This document shows, piece by piece, positions 1-7,916 of a stretch of 16,832 bases of DNA. This stretch comes from Desulfuromusa sp. (GTDB taxonomy: Bacteria; Desulfobacterota; Desulfuromonadia; Desulfuromonadales; Geopsychrobacteraceae): the NCBI GenBank assembly GCA_029933365.1, contig JAOZOH010000062.1:1-16832 (forward strand). Direction: 5' to 3'. Position 1 is the stretch's first letter. Every line of letters starts with the position of its first letter. The translations under genes were made by a program, and so were the position numbers. Below the pieces are notes generated by a model. That model did not search any database, was not told where the DNA came from, and worked only from the letters and a program-made list of their open reading frames with translations.

Positions 1-2
1 AT

Positions 3-2492
3 TTGCTCCGTTGGGGGAAGATTAATCACTACCTGATCGCATTAGGGTTGGTTTCCCCAGATTTCTATCTCTCCAAACATTTTCTTTATGACCCTCTGCC
101 AGGGATTCCCTGGGAGAAGTTGCACGAAGGGATTATCGGAGTGTTTTTGGGGTTTATCCTGCTCACTACAATCGTGTTTTTTGTCTCCAAAAAGAATTTT
201 CAGCTTAAGGAAATACAGAAACAGCTTGAAAAGGAAAAATACTTTTCGGCCAGTTTAATCGATACGGCACAAATTATTATTCTGGTTTTGGATCCGCAGG
301 GGAGGATTATCAGTTTCAATCCCTATATGGAGAAAATCACTGGATATGCGTTGGCAGAGGTTAAGGGTAAGGATTGGTTCTCGACGTTTTTAGTCACAGA
401 AGATCATGTTGCCATTCGTGAAGTTTTTCAGGAAGTTGTCTCTGCTCATAATATACAAGGCCAAATCAATCAGATTGTAATCAAAGGTGGAGAACATCTT
501 GATGTTGAGTGGGATAATCAGATCCTAAATGATGCCGATGGAAAAACAATCGGGGTTCTAGCGGTTGGGCGGAATATTACAGAAGAATTGCAAGCCAATG
601 AAGCATTACACAGGTATGAACAGATTATCCTGGCGACAGGTGATCATATGTCGTTCCTTGATCGGGATTATATTTATCGTGAGGTGAACCGGGCTTATCT
701 TCAATGTCATCAAAAGAGACGTGAAGATGTCGTCGGTTTTTCAGTTGCCAACCTGCTCGGCACAGATGTTTTTGAGCAGCAGGTGAAAGAGAAGCTGGAT
801 CTTTGTCTTGCCGGTGAAGAAGTTCATTATCAAAGCTGGTTCGAATTCCCCGAGATAGGTCGTCGGTATATGGATATAGCCTATTATCCCTACACTGAGG
901 CTGGCGGTGTCGTGTCGGGGGTGGTGGTGAATTCACACGATATGACTGATCTCAAGCAGGCCGAAGAAGAACGATCTCGGCTGCTGCAGGCGATTGATCA
1001 GAGTAGTGAAACTATTGTTATCACTGATAAGGCGGGTACGATCCAATATGTGAATCCCGCGTTCGAAATTTTTTCGGGTTACACTTGTAAAGAGGCCGTT
1101 GGCAAAAATCCACATATCCTCCAAAGTGGCCAGCAAGATGCTCTCTTCTATCAGGAGCTGTGGAAAACACTGACCTCTGGTGAAATATGGAGAGGAAAGT
1201 TCATCAACAAGAAGAAGGACGAAACTCTCTATATTGAAGACGCAACGATTGCGCCAGTGTTTGATCCCCTGGGGGAGATAGTCAATTATATTGCAGTTAA
1301 AAGAGACATCACTCATGAAGTCAAAATGGAAGAACAGCTGCGGCAGAAATATAAAATGGAAGCCATCGGGGTCATGGCCGGAGGGATGGCCCATAATTTT
1401 AATAATAATCTGGCGATTATTCTTGGCAATATTGAGCTCTCTCAGCTTAAGCTACCCCAAGAGAGTGAAGCTGTTCCTCTGTTGAAGAATGCAAAAATAG
1501 CGGTTCTCAGATCCCGTGACTTGATTCAGCAGATTCTGACTTACAGCCGCCAGGGAACTTTCACTAAAGGCACAATCCATCTGTCGCGGGCTATAGATGA
1601 AGCCCTGAAACTGTTACACTCAACTCTCCCTGCTTCAATTAATGTACGTGAAACGGTCAGTCTGAACAGCAAAGATATTTCGATCGATGGGGACGCATCG
1701 CAAATTCAGGAGGTCATCATCAACCTCTGTAACAATGCCGTCCATGCGATGGACGAAAAAGGGGATTTAACAGTTTCTCTTGATACGGTCAACTTGGAGA
1801 AGGCGGATATTACTGCCCAGTACCAATGCCAGCCTGGCTGCTATGCCAAGCTGAGTATTCAGGATAACGGTTCTGGCATGTCTGCGGAAACCGTGGCTAA
1901 AATTTTCGATCTCTTTTTTACCACCAAAGATGTCGATCAGGGAACCGGAGTTGGTCTCTCAACCGTGCAGGGAATTGTTGATCATCACGGTGGAATGATT
2001 AAAGTGGATAGTGTTCTGGGTGAGGGAACCACCTTTGAGCTTTACTTTCCGATCATAGACCGGCGGCAAAAAGAGCGTGCTGCAGTTGTCCAGGAATTAC
2101 CCCGGGGGAATGAAAAGATTGTATTCCTTGATGATGAAGAGATGCTTGCGAATGTCTGGAGTGAGACGCTGCGTGAATATGGTTATCAAGTCAGTACCAT
2201 GATGAACAGCACAGAAACCCTGAAACTCTTCACCGCCAATCCCGACTATTTTGATCTGCTGATTACCGATCAGACTATGCCTGAACTGACGGGTAAGGAT
2301 CTGATTCAGGAGCTCTTGAAAATCAAAGTCGATCTGGCAACGATCCTTTGTACTGGTTACAGCAGTAAAATTAACGAAGCTGAAGCCGAACAACAGGGGA
2401 TCAGTGCCTTCTGCATGAAGCCACTGGATCTGCCCGAACTGCTCCAAACAGTAAGACGGGTCCTAGACGAAGGAAAGAAACACACAATCTGA
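3..2492 (+). CDS. Hybrid sensor histidine kinase with three PAS domains and a receiver (5' end outside window)
   Basis: This is an inner-membrane hybrid kinase that should autophosphorylate on His and pass the phosphate to its own receiver. The frame is open from the first bases; the first in-frame start-like codon is TTG at 3, so the true start probably lies upstream. Residues counted from there: the tail of an extracytoplasmic region, a membrane segment (about 43-62), a short coiled linker, PAS1 (about 82-200, with the FNPYMEKITGY motif), PAS2 (about 203-318), PAS3 (about 326-440, with VNPAFEIFSGY), HisKA with phosphoacceptor His464 in GGMAHNFNNNLAIILG, and HATPase (N-box CNNAVHAM, then DNGSGMS and GTGVGLS). 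A receiver follows (about 703-825) with the acidic pair in FLDDEE, Asp756 in ITDQTMPE, and Lys in CMKPLD. The residue after His is Asn rather than the usual Asp or Glu. The region before the membrane segment recalls the end of a periplasmic binding-protein-like sensor, but too little is visible to be sure. The stop codon lies in a repeat. Confidence 0.93.
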   Translation: MLRWGKINHYLIALGLVSPDFYLSKHFLYDPLPGIPWEKLHEGIIGVFLGFILLTTIVFFVSKKNFQLKEIQKQLEKEKYFSASLIDTAQIIILVLDPQGRIISFNPYMEKITGYALAEVKGKDWFSTFLVTEDHVAIREVFQEVVSAHNIQGQINQIVIKGGEHLDVEWDNQILNDADGKTIGVLAVGRNITEELQANEALHRYEQIILATGDHMSFLDRDYIYREVNRAYLQCHQKRREDVVGFSVANLLGTDVFEQQVKEKLDLCLAGEEVHYQSWFEFPEIGRRYMDIAYYPYTEAGGVVSGVVVNSHDMTDLKQAEEERSRLLQAIDQSSETIVITDKAGTIQYVNPAFEIFSGYTCKEAVGKNPHILQSGQQDALFYQELWKTLTSGEIWRGKFINKKKDETLYIEDATIAPVFDPLGEIVNYIAVKRDITHEVKMEEQLRQKYKMEAIGVMAGGMAHNFNNNLAIILGNIELSQLKLPQESEAVPLLKNAKIAVLRSRDLIQQILTYSRQGTFTKGTIHLSRAIDEALKLLHSTLPASINVRETVSLNSKDISIDGDASQIQEVIINLCNNAVHAMDEKGDLTVSLDTVNLEKADITAQYQCQPGCYAKLSIQDNGSGMSAETVAKIFDLFFTTKDVDQGTGVGLSTVQGIVDHHGGMIKVDSVLGEGTTFELYFPIIDRRQKERAAVVQELPRGNEKIVFLDDEEMLANVWSETLREYGYQVSTMMNSTETLKLFTANPDYFDLLITDQTMPELTGKDLIQELLKIKVDLATILCTGYSSKINEAEAEQQGISAFCMKPLDLPELLQTVRRVLDEGKKHTI

Positions 2493-2628
2493 TGACCGGC
2501 TTCGCTCCACTCAATACCCTGATGTGACAAAATTTCTCCTTCCCCCTTGATGGGGGAAGGTTGGGATGGGGGAGTTCCCTTGTAAATTCGCCCCCCACCC
2601 TAACCCTCCCCCACATCGGGGAGAGGGG
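2489..2628 (-). repeat. GC-rich palindromic repeat, copy 1
   Basis: Two hairpin modules lie head to head. Module A (inverted here) has a perfect 9-bp stem, CCTTCCCCC at 2538-2546 pairing with GGGGGAAGG at 2552-2560, followed by TTGGGATGGGGG. Module B at about 2591-2628 carries CCCCACCCTAACCCTCCCC and a shorter stem. The left end, 2489-2511, resembles the terminal inverted repeat of copy 3 and ends in the shared CTTCGCTCCACT. The whole unit is the reverse complement of copy 3 in module order, but no matching inverted repeat is seen on the right side. The upstream kinase stop codon (2490-2492) falls inside the repeat end. It may also act as a transcription-ending or mRNA 3'-end structure. Confidence 0.8.
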
Positions 2629-2725
2629 ATTGATACAAATCGAGTCAAACAAGCAACTAAAAAATACAAAATAGGTCATATTTATCTTTGCAAGGTTGTT
2701 TAATAAGGATGTTTAAGTTATAGTT

Positions 2726-2742
2726 CGACCGTTTAGCGGTCG
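2726..2742 (+). other. Small hairpin upstream of the pckA promoter
   Basis: CGACCG at 2726-2731 pairs perfectly with CGGTCG at 2737-2742 around a TTTAG loop. No T tract follows, so it is a poor terminator; it could be a protein-binding dyad or chance. It lies in the 341-base gap 2493-2833, which otherwise holds repeat copy 1, an AT-rich stretch and the pckA promoter. Confidence 0.35.
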
Positions 2743-2757
2743 GAAGCACAGCTATAT

Positions 2758-2781
2758 ACTTGATATGTCAAGTTTTATAAT
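2758..2781 (+). promoter_or_regulatory. Probable pckA promoter -10 with overlapping palindrome
   Basis: A consensus TATAAT lies at 2776-2781, about 52 bases before the pckA ATG. Immediately upstream, 2758-2773 is a perfect dyad, ACTTGA-TATG-TCAAGT, in the spacer between the -10 and where a -35 would sit. The hexamer at the 17-base spacing (2753-2758, TATATA) is a poor -35. A dyad in that position suggests a transcription-factor site controlling gluconeogenic pckA; the factor is unknown. Confidence 0.5.
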
Positions 2782-2833
2782 TTATCCCTGAAGCAGATAA
2801 TAAACACTAACAAAACAGAAAGTGGGGAAGCAG

Positions 2834-4414
2834 ATGAGTGATGTGACGGCAGCAGGATTGGGGCTGAAGAGTGTTGGAAAAGTTTATCATAACCTCAGTT
2901 ATGATGATTTGTATGAACATGAAACAAAGAATAACGAAGGAGCGCTTTCGGCTAATGGAACCATGATGGTCGATACCGGTAAGTTTACCGGCCGTTCTCC
3001 CAAAGACAAATATTTTGTCAAGCAAGACCCATCACAAAAAAATATCGCCTGGGGAAGTATCAATCAGCCAGTTTCTGAGGCTATTTTTGATGAACTTTAT
3101 GCAGAAGTGATCGATTATCTGTCGGGTAAAGACGTTTACGTTGCCGATGGATTTGCCGGCGCGAACCCACACACAACTCGCAAGATCCGTTTCGTAACCG
3201 AGATCGCCTGGCAGTCCCATTTTATCAAGAATATGTTTATCCGTCCTGATGAAGCCCAGCTGGATGGTTTTATGCCCGACTTTACCGTCTATAATGCCGC
3301 CAGCATCAGCAATAAGAATTGGGAAAAGCATGGCCTGAACTCTGAGGTTTTTGTTATTTTCAATATCGAGAAGAATATCGCAATTATTGGTGGTTCCTGG
3401 TATGGCGGGGAGATGAAAAAAGGGATCTTCACCATGATGAACTACTGGATGCCGCTGGAAAAAATTCTTTCCATGCATTGTAGTGCCAATGTTGGTAAAG
3501 ATGGCGATGTCTGCCTGTTCTTCGGTCTTTCGGGAACCGGGAAAACCACCTTGTCGACCGATGCTGCCCGTAAGCTGATTGGTGATGACGAGCACGGTTG
3601 GGATGCCGAAGGGATCTTCAATTTTGAAGGTGGTTGCTACGCGAAAACCATCGACCTGTCACCTGAAAGTGAGCCGGAGATTTTCAATGCGATCAAGCGT
3701 GATGCGCTATTGGAAAATGTGGTCTACAACGAAGATGGGATCATCGATTACACTGACAGCTCCAAGACTGAAAACACGCGAGTTTCCTACCCGATTGAGC
3801 ATATTGAAAACCATGAACCAACCCTCATGGCTGGCCATCCAGAAAATATTATTTTCCTCACCTGCGATGCTTTCGGTGTCCTTCCTCCGGTTTCCAAATT
3901 GAGCAAAGAACAGGCGATGTATTACTTCCTTTCCGGTTACACCGCTAAGGTTGCTGGAACCGAGCGTGGGATAACCGAGCCAGTGGCTGCTTTTTCAGCT
4001 TGTTTCGGTGAGGCTTTCCTCCCACTGCACCCAACTGCCTATGCCAAGCTGCTGGGTGAAAAAATGGATAAGTACAATGTTAATGCCTATCTGGTAAATA
4101 CCGGTTGGGCTGGTGGCGGCTACGGTGTTGGCAAGCGGATGAGCATCAAGGCAACTCGTGCTTGTATCAATGCGATCCTTGACGGCAGTATCAAAAATGC
4201 CGAGTTTGAACAGGTTCCTTTCTTTGGCTTGAATATTCCGAAAACGCTCTCTGGTGTTGATACTCACCTGTTGAATCCACGCAATGCCTGGGAAGACAAA
4301 GAGGACTTTGACCAGACGGCTAACAAGTTGGCTGGAATGTTTATCAAGAACTTCAAGAAATATATCACTGACAATGATGATTTTGATTTTACCAAGGCAG
4401 GTCCACAGGTTTAG
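2834..4414 (+). CDS. pckA: Phosphoenolpyruvate carboxykinase (ATP)
   Basis: This cytoplasmic enzyme of gluconeogenesis converts oxaloacetate plus ATP to phosphoenolpyruvate, CO2 and ADP. The 526-residue length is normal for the ATP-dependent family. Visible signatures are [10 protein letters not shown] near residue 52 (substrate-binding Arg54), the P-loop GLSGTGKTT starting at Gly231 with Lys237, the metal-binding block GDDEHGWD just after it, [35 protein letters not shown] and [13 protein letters not shown] at 2834 is preferred over an in-frame GTG at 2822, because GGGGAAG lies just before the ATG and nothing ribosome-binding-like precedes the GTG. It is probably transcribed alone, from the TATAAT at 2776-2781 to the terminator at 4450-4488. 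The GTP-type enzyme is excluded by the motifs. Confidence 0.98.
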   Translation: MSDVTAAGLGLKSVGKVYHNLSYDDLYEHETKNNEGALSANGTMMVDTGKFTGRSPKDKYFVKQDPSQKNIAWGSINQPVSEAIFDELYAEVIDYLSGKDVYVADGFAGANPHTTRKIRFVTEIAWQSHFIKNMFIRPDEAQLDGFMPDFTVYNAASISNKNWEKHGLNSEVFVIFNIEKNIAIIGGSWYGGEMKKGIFTMMNYWMPLEKILSMHCSANVGKDGDVCLFFGLSGTGKTTLSTDAARKLIGDDEHGWDAEGIFNFEGGCYAKTIDLSPESEPEIFNAIKRDALLENVVYNEDGIIDYTDSSKTENTRVSYPIEHIENHEPTLMAGHPENIIFLTCDAFGVLPPVSKLSKEQAMYYFLSGYTAKVAGTERGITEPVAAFSACFGEAFLPLHPTAYAKLLGEKMDKYNVNAYLVNTGWAGGGYGVGKRMSIKATRACINAILDGSIKNAEFEQVPFFGLNIPKTLSGVDTHLLNPRNAWEDKEDFDQTANKLAGMFIKNFKKYITDNDDFDFTKAGPQV

Positions 4415-4449
4415 TCTCAATATTTTTACTTTTACTGTTTGTTTTTAAT

Positions 4450-4488
4450 AAAAAGGGTGTTCGGCTGCTGCTGAGCACTCTTTTTTTA
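4450..4488 (+). terminator. Rho-independent terminator of pckA
   Basis: A long stem (left arm about 4450-4465, right arm about 4470-4485) closes a TGCT loop; the pairing includes a few G-T pairs. It is preceded by A residues and followed by a run of seven T residues at 4481-4487. It starts about 35 bases after the pckA stop. Confidence 0.88.
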
Positions 4489-4507
4489 TTTATTTGTCCG
4501 GCTTTAC

Positions 4508-4536
4508 TTGACATAAGGTGAAAGAAAAATAATAAT
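4508..4536 (+). promoter_or_regulatory. Sigma-70-type promoter for thiL-cheR
   Basis: A consensus -35 TTGACA at 4508-4513 is followed, after exactly 17 bases, by AATAAT at 4531-4536, about 32 bases before the thiL start. A second AT-rich hexamer, TATAAA at 4542-4547, is too far from the TTGACA to pair with it. No TPP riboswitch motif was seen in the short leader. Confidence 0.6.
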
Positions 4537-4568
4537 TAGTATATAAAAATTAATAATGGGTAAAAATT

Positions 4569-5549
4569 ATGGTGGCTAATAAAAAAACTGGTCTGGAAGA
4601 GTTTGAATTAATCCGCTGGATTCAGCAACAAGCGGGGAGTTCCTCCCATCTTACTCTGGGGATTGGTGACGACTGTTCCATCCAACCTCAACAAACGGGG
4701 CAGGATCTGTTAACCAGTACCGATTTGCTGATTGAGGGGGTCCACTTTGAGCGGAAATGGACCACCATGTTCGATCTGGGCCGCAAAGCGGTAGCGGTCA
4801 ATATCAGCGATATTGCTGCCATGGGGGGAACCCCGCAATCGGTGTTTTTAGGGATTGGCCGACCCAAAGAGATCAGCGATGGGGAGATTGAGGAGTTTCT
4901 CTCTGGATTTCTGGCAGAAATTAAAGCGTATGGTGCGGTCTTGGCGGGTGGCGATACCTGCAGTTCTCCCGGAGCATTGATGATTTCAGTGACAGTTCAG
5001 GGAACGGTTGCAACAGATGAAGCGATCTGCCGCGAAGGTGCCAGCTATGGAGACGCCATCTATGTTTCCGGCTCTTTGGGCGATAGTGCGCTGGCTCTTC
5101 ATCTACTGCAGAAGGGGCAACAACCGGATAACTATTTGGCGGCACGATTTCACACCCCAACGCCACGGGTGACCCTGGGTCAGGAACTGTCAAAGCGACA
5201 GTTAGCAACCGCGATGCTGGATATCTCCGATGGATTGTTGGCGGATCTAGGGCATATTCTGGCTGCCTCAGGGGTTGGGGCAGAACTTGAAATGGCGAAA
5301 CTCCCTCTTTCCGAGTCGTTTCAGAAGATTTTAAGTGGAGATTCTGACCTGATTGACCTGGCTCTGTCTGGAGGGGAAGATTATGAGTTGGTTTTCACCT
5401 CACCCCTGAAAGATTTAGCTACGCAGATTGATCTGAGTCATAACGTGACGCAGATAGGGATTATCAGCCAGGAGCCGGGATTGCGCATCCGCCTGAAAAA
5501 TGGGGAGTTTTATCAATGTCAGCGAGGTGGATTTGACCATTTTGCCTGA
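4569..5549 (+). CDS. thiL: Thiamine-monophosphate kinase
   Basis: ThiL phosphorylates thiamine monophosphate with ATP to give thiamine pyrophosphate, the last step of cofactor synthesis, in the cytoplasm. The 326-residue protein has the normal length and the family motifs in order: GIGDDCS, STDLLIEGVHFER, AVAVNISDIAAMGGTPQ, GGDTCSS, DISDGLLADLGH and SGGEDYELVFTS, so both the ATP/Mg-binding N-terminal half and the C-terminal half of the PurM/ThiL fold look intact. The start is ATG at 4569; the ribosome-binding site is weak. It is the first gene after a good promoter. Its 3' end overlaps or touches the cheR start, so the two are likely co-transcribed even though their functions are unrelated. 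Confidence 0.96.
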   Translation: MVANKKTGLEEFELIRWIQQQAGSSSHLTLGIGDDCSIQPQQTGQDLLTSTDLLIEGVHFERKWTTMFDLGRKAVAVNISDIAAMGGTPQSVFLGIGRPKEISDGEIEEFLSGFLAEIKAYGAVLAGGDTCSSPGALMISVTVQGTVATDEAICREGASYGDAIYVSGSLGDSALALHLLQKGQQPDNYLAARFHTPTPRVTLGQELSKRQLATAMLDISDGLLADLGHILAASGVGAELEMAKLPLSESFQKILSGDSDLIDLALSGGEDYELVFTSPLKDLATQIDLSHNVTQIGIISQEPGLRIRLKNGEFYQCQRGGFDHFA

Positions 5550-6462
5550 TATGGATGGAGTGTTAGCTGGCACTGTTCCAGACCTGGATCAGGAAGTTGA
5601 AGCTCCAGAGACAGCAACGGTACAGGTTTCGTCTCCATTTGTGGGGAGTGATCTGCACGATACGGTTTATCAGCAGATTGCTGAAATTTTACGGGCACAG
5701 CAGAACTTCCATTTGGAAGGTTACAAGGTTTTGTGCATCAAGCGGCGCTTAGCTGCACGGATCAGATCGGTCGGTGTCAGCGATCCAACTGTGTACGTTG
5801 AATTGTTACAGGAAAGCATTCAAGAGCAGGAACAGCTTCTGGCCGCGTTGAGTGTTCATGTGTCACAATTTTTTCGTAATGTTAGTGTTTTTCAAGCACT
5901 GGAAAAACAGATATTACCTGAATTGCTGGAAAGTTCACGCCGACATAAAAGTAAGCTTAGAATTTGGAGTGTTGGCTGTGCGAATGGCGAGGAACCTTAT
6001 TCTCTTGCTTTACTCTGTCAAAAACAGCAACTCAAAGGGGATTTACTCTCAATTGTAGGAACTGATCTGAGTCCAGCGGCTCTAACGCGAGCCAAACGGG
6101 GGATTTTTCCTGCTGAGCGGGTACGGAGTGTTCCGAGTGTGATGCTTGCAGATTTTTTTTTCAGTAGGGATCAACAGTACCAGTTGAATGGGCAGATTCG
6201 AGACAGAGTCCAGTTTTTTCGCCATGATATTTTGACGGATCAACCTTTTTACCGAGCGAATTTGGTTCTGTGCCGTAATCTATTAATCTACTTTTCCCGA
6301 GAGCAACAACAACAGATTATGGAAATTCTTGCTGCAGCATTGCTTCCGGGGGGCTATCTGGTTTTGGGGCGAGCCGAAACCATGGCTTCGGCCTGCCGCA
6401 AACTGTTTGTCTGTATTGATCCGGCGGAAAGAATCTATCAGCGGTTGCAGGATACGGGATAA
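5533..6462 (+). CDS. cheR: Chemotaxis protein methyltransferase CheR
   Basis: CheR transfers methyl groups from S-adenosylmethionine to glutamates of the chemoreceptor signalling helices. An N-terminal helical domain (ending near QFFRNVSVFQAL) precedes the methyltransferase core with WSVGCANGEEPYSLAL (SAM-binding), VGTDLSPAAL, LCRNLLIYFS and LLPGGYLVLGRAE. The start is uncertain. TTG at 5533 is preceded at a suitable distance by GAGG (5524-5527) and overlaps thiL by 17 bases. ATG at 5551 sits one base after the thiL stop, without a close ribosome site. ATG at 5500 would overlap thiL by 50 bases. The result is 303-309 residues, slightly longer than usual because of a Pro/Glu-rich N-terminal extension. 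A T9 run lies at 6153-6161. CheR heads the chemosensory block, and no CheB demethylase is in the window. Confidence 0.95.
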   Translation: MTILPDMDGVLAGTVPDLDQEVEAPETATVQVSSPFVGSDLHDTVYQQIAEILRAQQNFHLEGYKVLCIKRRLAARIRSVGVSDPTVYVELLQESIQEQEQLLAALSVHVSQFFRNVSVFQALEKQILPELLESSRRHKSKLRIWSVGCANGEEPYSLALLCQKQQLKGDLLSIVGTDLSPAALTRAKRGIFPAERVRSVPSVMLADFFFSRDQQYQLNGQIRDRVQFFRHDILTDQPFYRANLVLCRNLLIYFSREQQQQIMEILAAALLPGGYLVLGRAETMASACRKLFVCIDPAERIYQRLQDTG

Positions 6463-6525
6463 ACCTTAATGGTTCGTACTGGGTTTTCTCGATTATATTA
6501 TTTGTACGTTTAGTTCAGAACCTTT

Positions 6526-6614
6526 CACCCCCATCCCAACCTTCCCCCATAAAAAGGGGAAGGAGTTAAAGTCCCCTCCCCCCAATTGTGGGGGAGGGTT
6601 AGGGTGGGGGGAGG
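6526..6614. repeat. GC-rich palindromic repeat, copy 2
   Basis: Module A is in plus orientation, CCCCCATCCCAACCTTCCCC followed by a stem of CCTTCCCC (6540-6547) with GGGGAAGG (6556-6563). Module B is inverted, with CCCTCCCCC (6574-6582) pairing to GGGGGAGGG (6590-6598) and then TTAGGGTGGGGGG. The modules are the same as in copies 1 and 3, but their relative orientation differs, and the terminal inverted repeats of copy 3 are absent. It fills most of the 173-base cheR-mcp gap and ends about 10 bases before the mcp ribosome-binding site, so its hairpins would be in the mcp leader. Confidence 0.8.
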
Positions 6615-6635
6615 ATTAAGCTGAAGGAGAAGAAA

Positions 6636-7916
6636 ATGCGCGTTGAAATCAGTTATAAATTTGTCGTTGGATTCATTATTGTTGTTGCATCTGTGGTTAT
6701 GTTGAATCTGCTGGTGCCGCAAATGCAGATCCCGGAATGGACTCATCAATGGATTACGATCATTGGTGCCCTGCTGGTTGGTCTGATTTTTGGCTGGATA
6801 TTTTCCAAGGCATTTACGGCAAATTTCAAGATTTTAAGTGAAGGGGCAGAACGTCTGAGTGATGGCGACCTCAGCCGCAATGTTCGTCTGCGCAAAGGAT
6901 TGTTCTCAGATGAAACAGAGGACCTTTCCAACTCTTTGAATCTGGTGGTCGGCAGTTTGCGCAATCTGGTCGGGCAGATTCGTACCTGTTCGCTGGATGT
7001 CAACGAATTATCCCTGTCTCAGGCGACGACAGCTGAAGAAATGACCGCAACTTCTCACGAGGTGGCAGGATCGATTGAACAGATTAGCCGGGGGGCAGAA
7101 ACTCAGGCCGAAATGGTTGAGCGTGCCTCTAAAGTTATTCTGGAAATGGCTGAACAGATCGATCTGGTTGCTTCCTCGGCAGGTGATCTATCCTTGTCAT
7201 CGGAAGAAACCACCATGGCAGCTCGTCAGGGTGAGGGAATGACAACGACCGCGCTGGAAAACCTGAAGCATGTCCTCAGCCAGATTGAAGCGAATGGTAC
7301 AATGTTTATCTCCTTCAGTGAGCAAGTGCAAAAAATTGGGACAATTATCGATGTCATCACAGGAATTGCTCAGAAAACTAATTTACTTGCCCTTAATGCG
7401 ACGATTGAAGCTGCTCGGGCAGGAGAATATGGTCATGGATTTGCGGTTGTCGCAGAAGAGATAAGTAAGCTGGCTGACAGTACCAGCGTGTCAGCTGGTG
7501 AGATCACCCGCCTGATTGAGAGAACTCGAGAGCAGAGTTTGAAGGTGCAACAATCGATGAATGAGAGTGTTAAATCTATTGATGCTGGTCGTGAAGCGGT
7601 CGATATCACCGATAGTGCATTTAAAGCAATTATCGACAAAGCTGAAGCGGCACAGGTCAAATCAGTCAGTATTCGTGATCTGACCGAAAAACAAAGATCA
7701 GGAGCCCAGATGATTGTTGCGGCTATCGAAGAAATTGCCGGGGTTACTGAAGATAATGCGGCTTCAACTGAAGAAGTTTCCGCTGCAACGGAGGAGCAGA
7801 CTGCGTCGATGGAAGAGATGACTTTTGCATCGCAGCGACTGTCCAAATTGGCTGATGAACTGTTGATTTCGGTCAGCCGTTTCAACCTTGGGGTTGGACA
7901 GGGGCAAGAGCGGTGA
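6636..7916 (+). CDS. Methyl-accepting chemotaxis protein with minimal extracytoplasmic region
   Basis: This is an inner-membrane chemoreceptor that would control CheA through CheW. The 426 residues contain two membrane segments (about 7-29 and 42-60) separated by only about 12 residues, so there is no periplasmic ligand domain. A HAMP-like region (about 61-115, [13 protein letters not shown]) follows, then a long antiparallel coiled coil. Its hairpin tip is around Glu264 ([19 protein letters not shown] and [10 protein letters not shown]), with roughly 150 residues per arm, which suggests about 40-44 heptads in total. Glu- and Gln-rich repeats in both arms are plausible CheR methylation sites. 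There is no C-terminal CheR-tethering pentapeptide. A strong AAGGAG site (6624-6629) sets the ATG at 6636. The stop overlaps the cheW GTG by four bases. Sensing of the membrane state, an internal signal or a partner protein is inferred. Confidence 0.95.
   Translation: MRVEISYKFVVGFIIVVASVVMLNLLVPQMQIPEWTHQWITIIGALLVGLIFGWIFSKAFTANFKILSEGAERLSDGDLSRNVRLRKGLFSDETEDLSNSLNLVVGSLRNLVGQIRTCSLDVNELSLSQATTAEEMTATSHEVAGSIEQISRGAETQAEMVERASKVILEMAEQIDLVASSAGDLSLSSEETTMAARQGEGMTTTALENLKHVLSQIEANGTMFISFSEQVQKIGTIIDVITGIAQKTNLLALNATIEAARAGEYGHGFAVVAEEISKLADSTSVSAGEITRLIERTREQSLKVQQSMNESVKSIDAGREAVDITDSAFKAIIDKAEAAQVKSVSIRDLTEKQRSGAQMIVAAIEEIAGVTEDNAASTEEVSAATEEQTASMEEMTFASQRLSKLADELLISVSRFNLGVGQGQER

Noticed and set aside
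2489..2628. G/C tract repeats considered as a CRISPR array
   Set aside because: There are only two inverted modules per site, no regular spacers and no cas genes; the structure is hairpin-based.
2401..2679. Minus-strand open frame across repeat copy 1, with similar frames over copies 2 and 3 (6525-6749, 10635-10820)
   Set aside because: The frames run through G/C tracts of the repeat and give Pro-rich sequence such as PHPNLPP; they are artefacts of the repeat.
3032..3595. 187-codon open frame on the minus strand opposite pckA
   Set aside because: It is entirely inside the strongly conserved pckA coding region; the translation resembles no family I know.
4489..4568. Possible TPP riboswitch before thiL
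   Set aside because: The leader after the promoter is about 30 bases and AT-rich; no CTGAGA-type motif or room for the fold.
6153..6161. T9 run in cheR as a phase-variation tract
   Set aside because: A T9 run encoding Asp-Phe-Phe-Phe in an AT-leaning genome is less unusual than G9, and no second feature supports slippage here.
6470..6526. Inverted GGTTC/GAACC and GTAC pairs with a TATATT before mcp as a separate mcp promoter
   Set aside because: No acceptable -35 at 16-18 bases from TATATT (6494-6499); the arms are short and widely spaced, so support is too weak to list.
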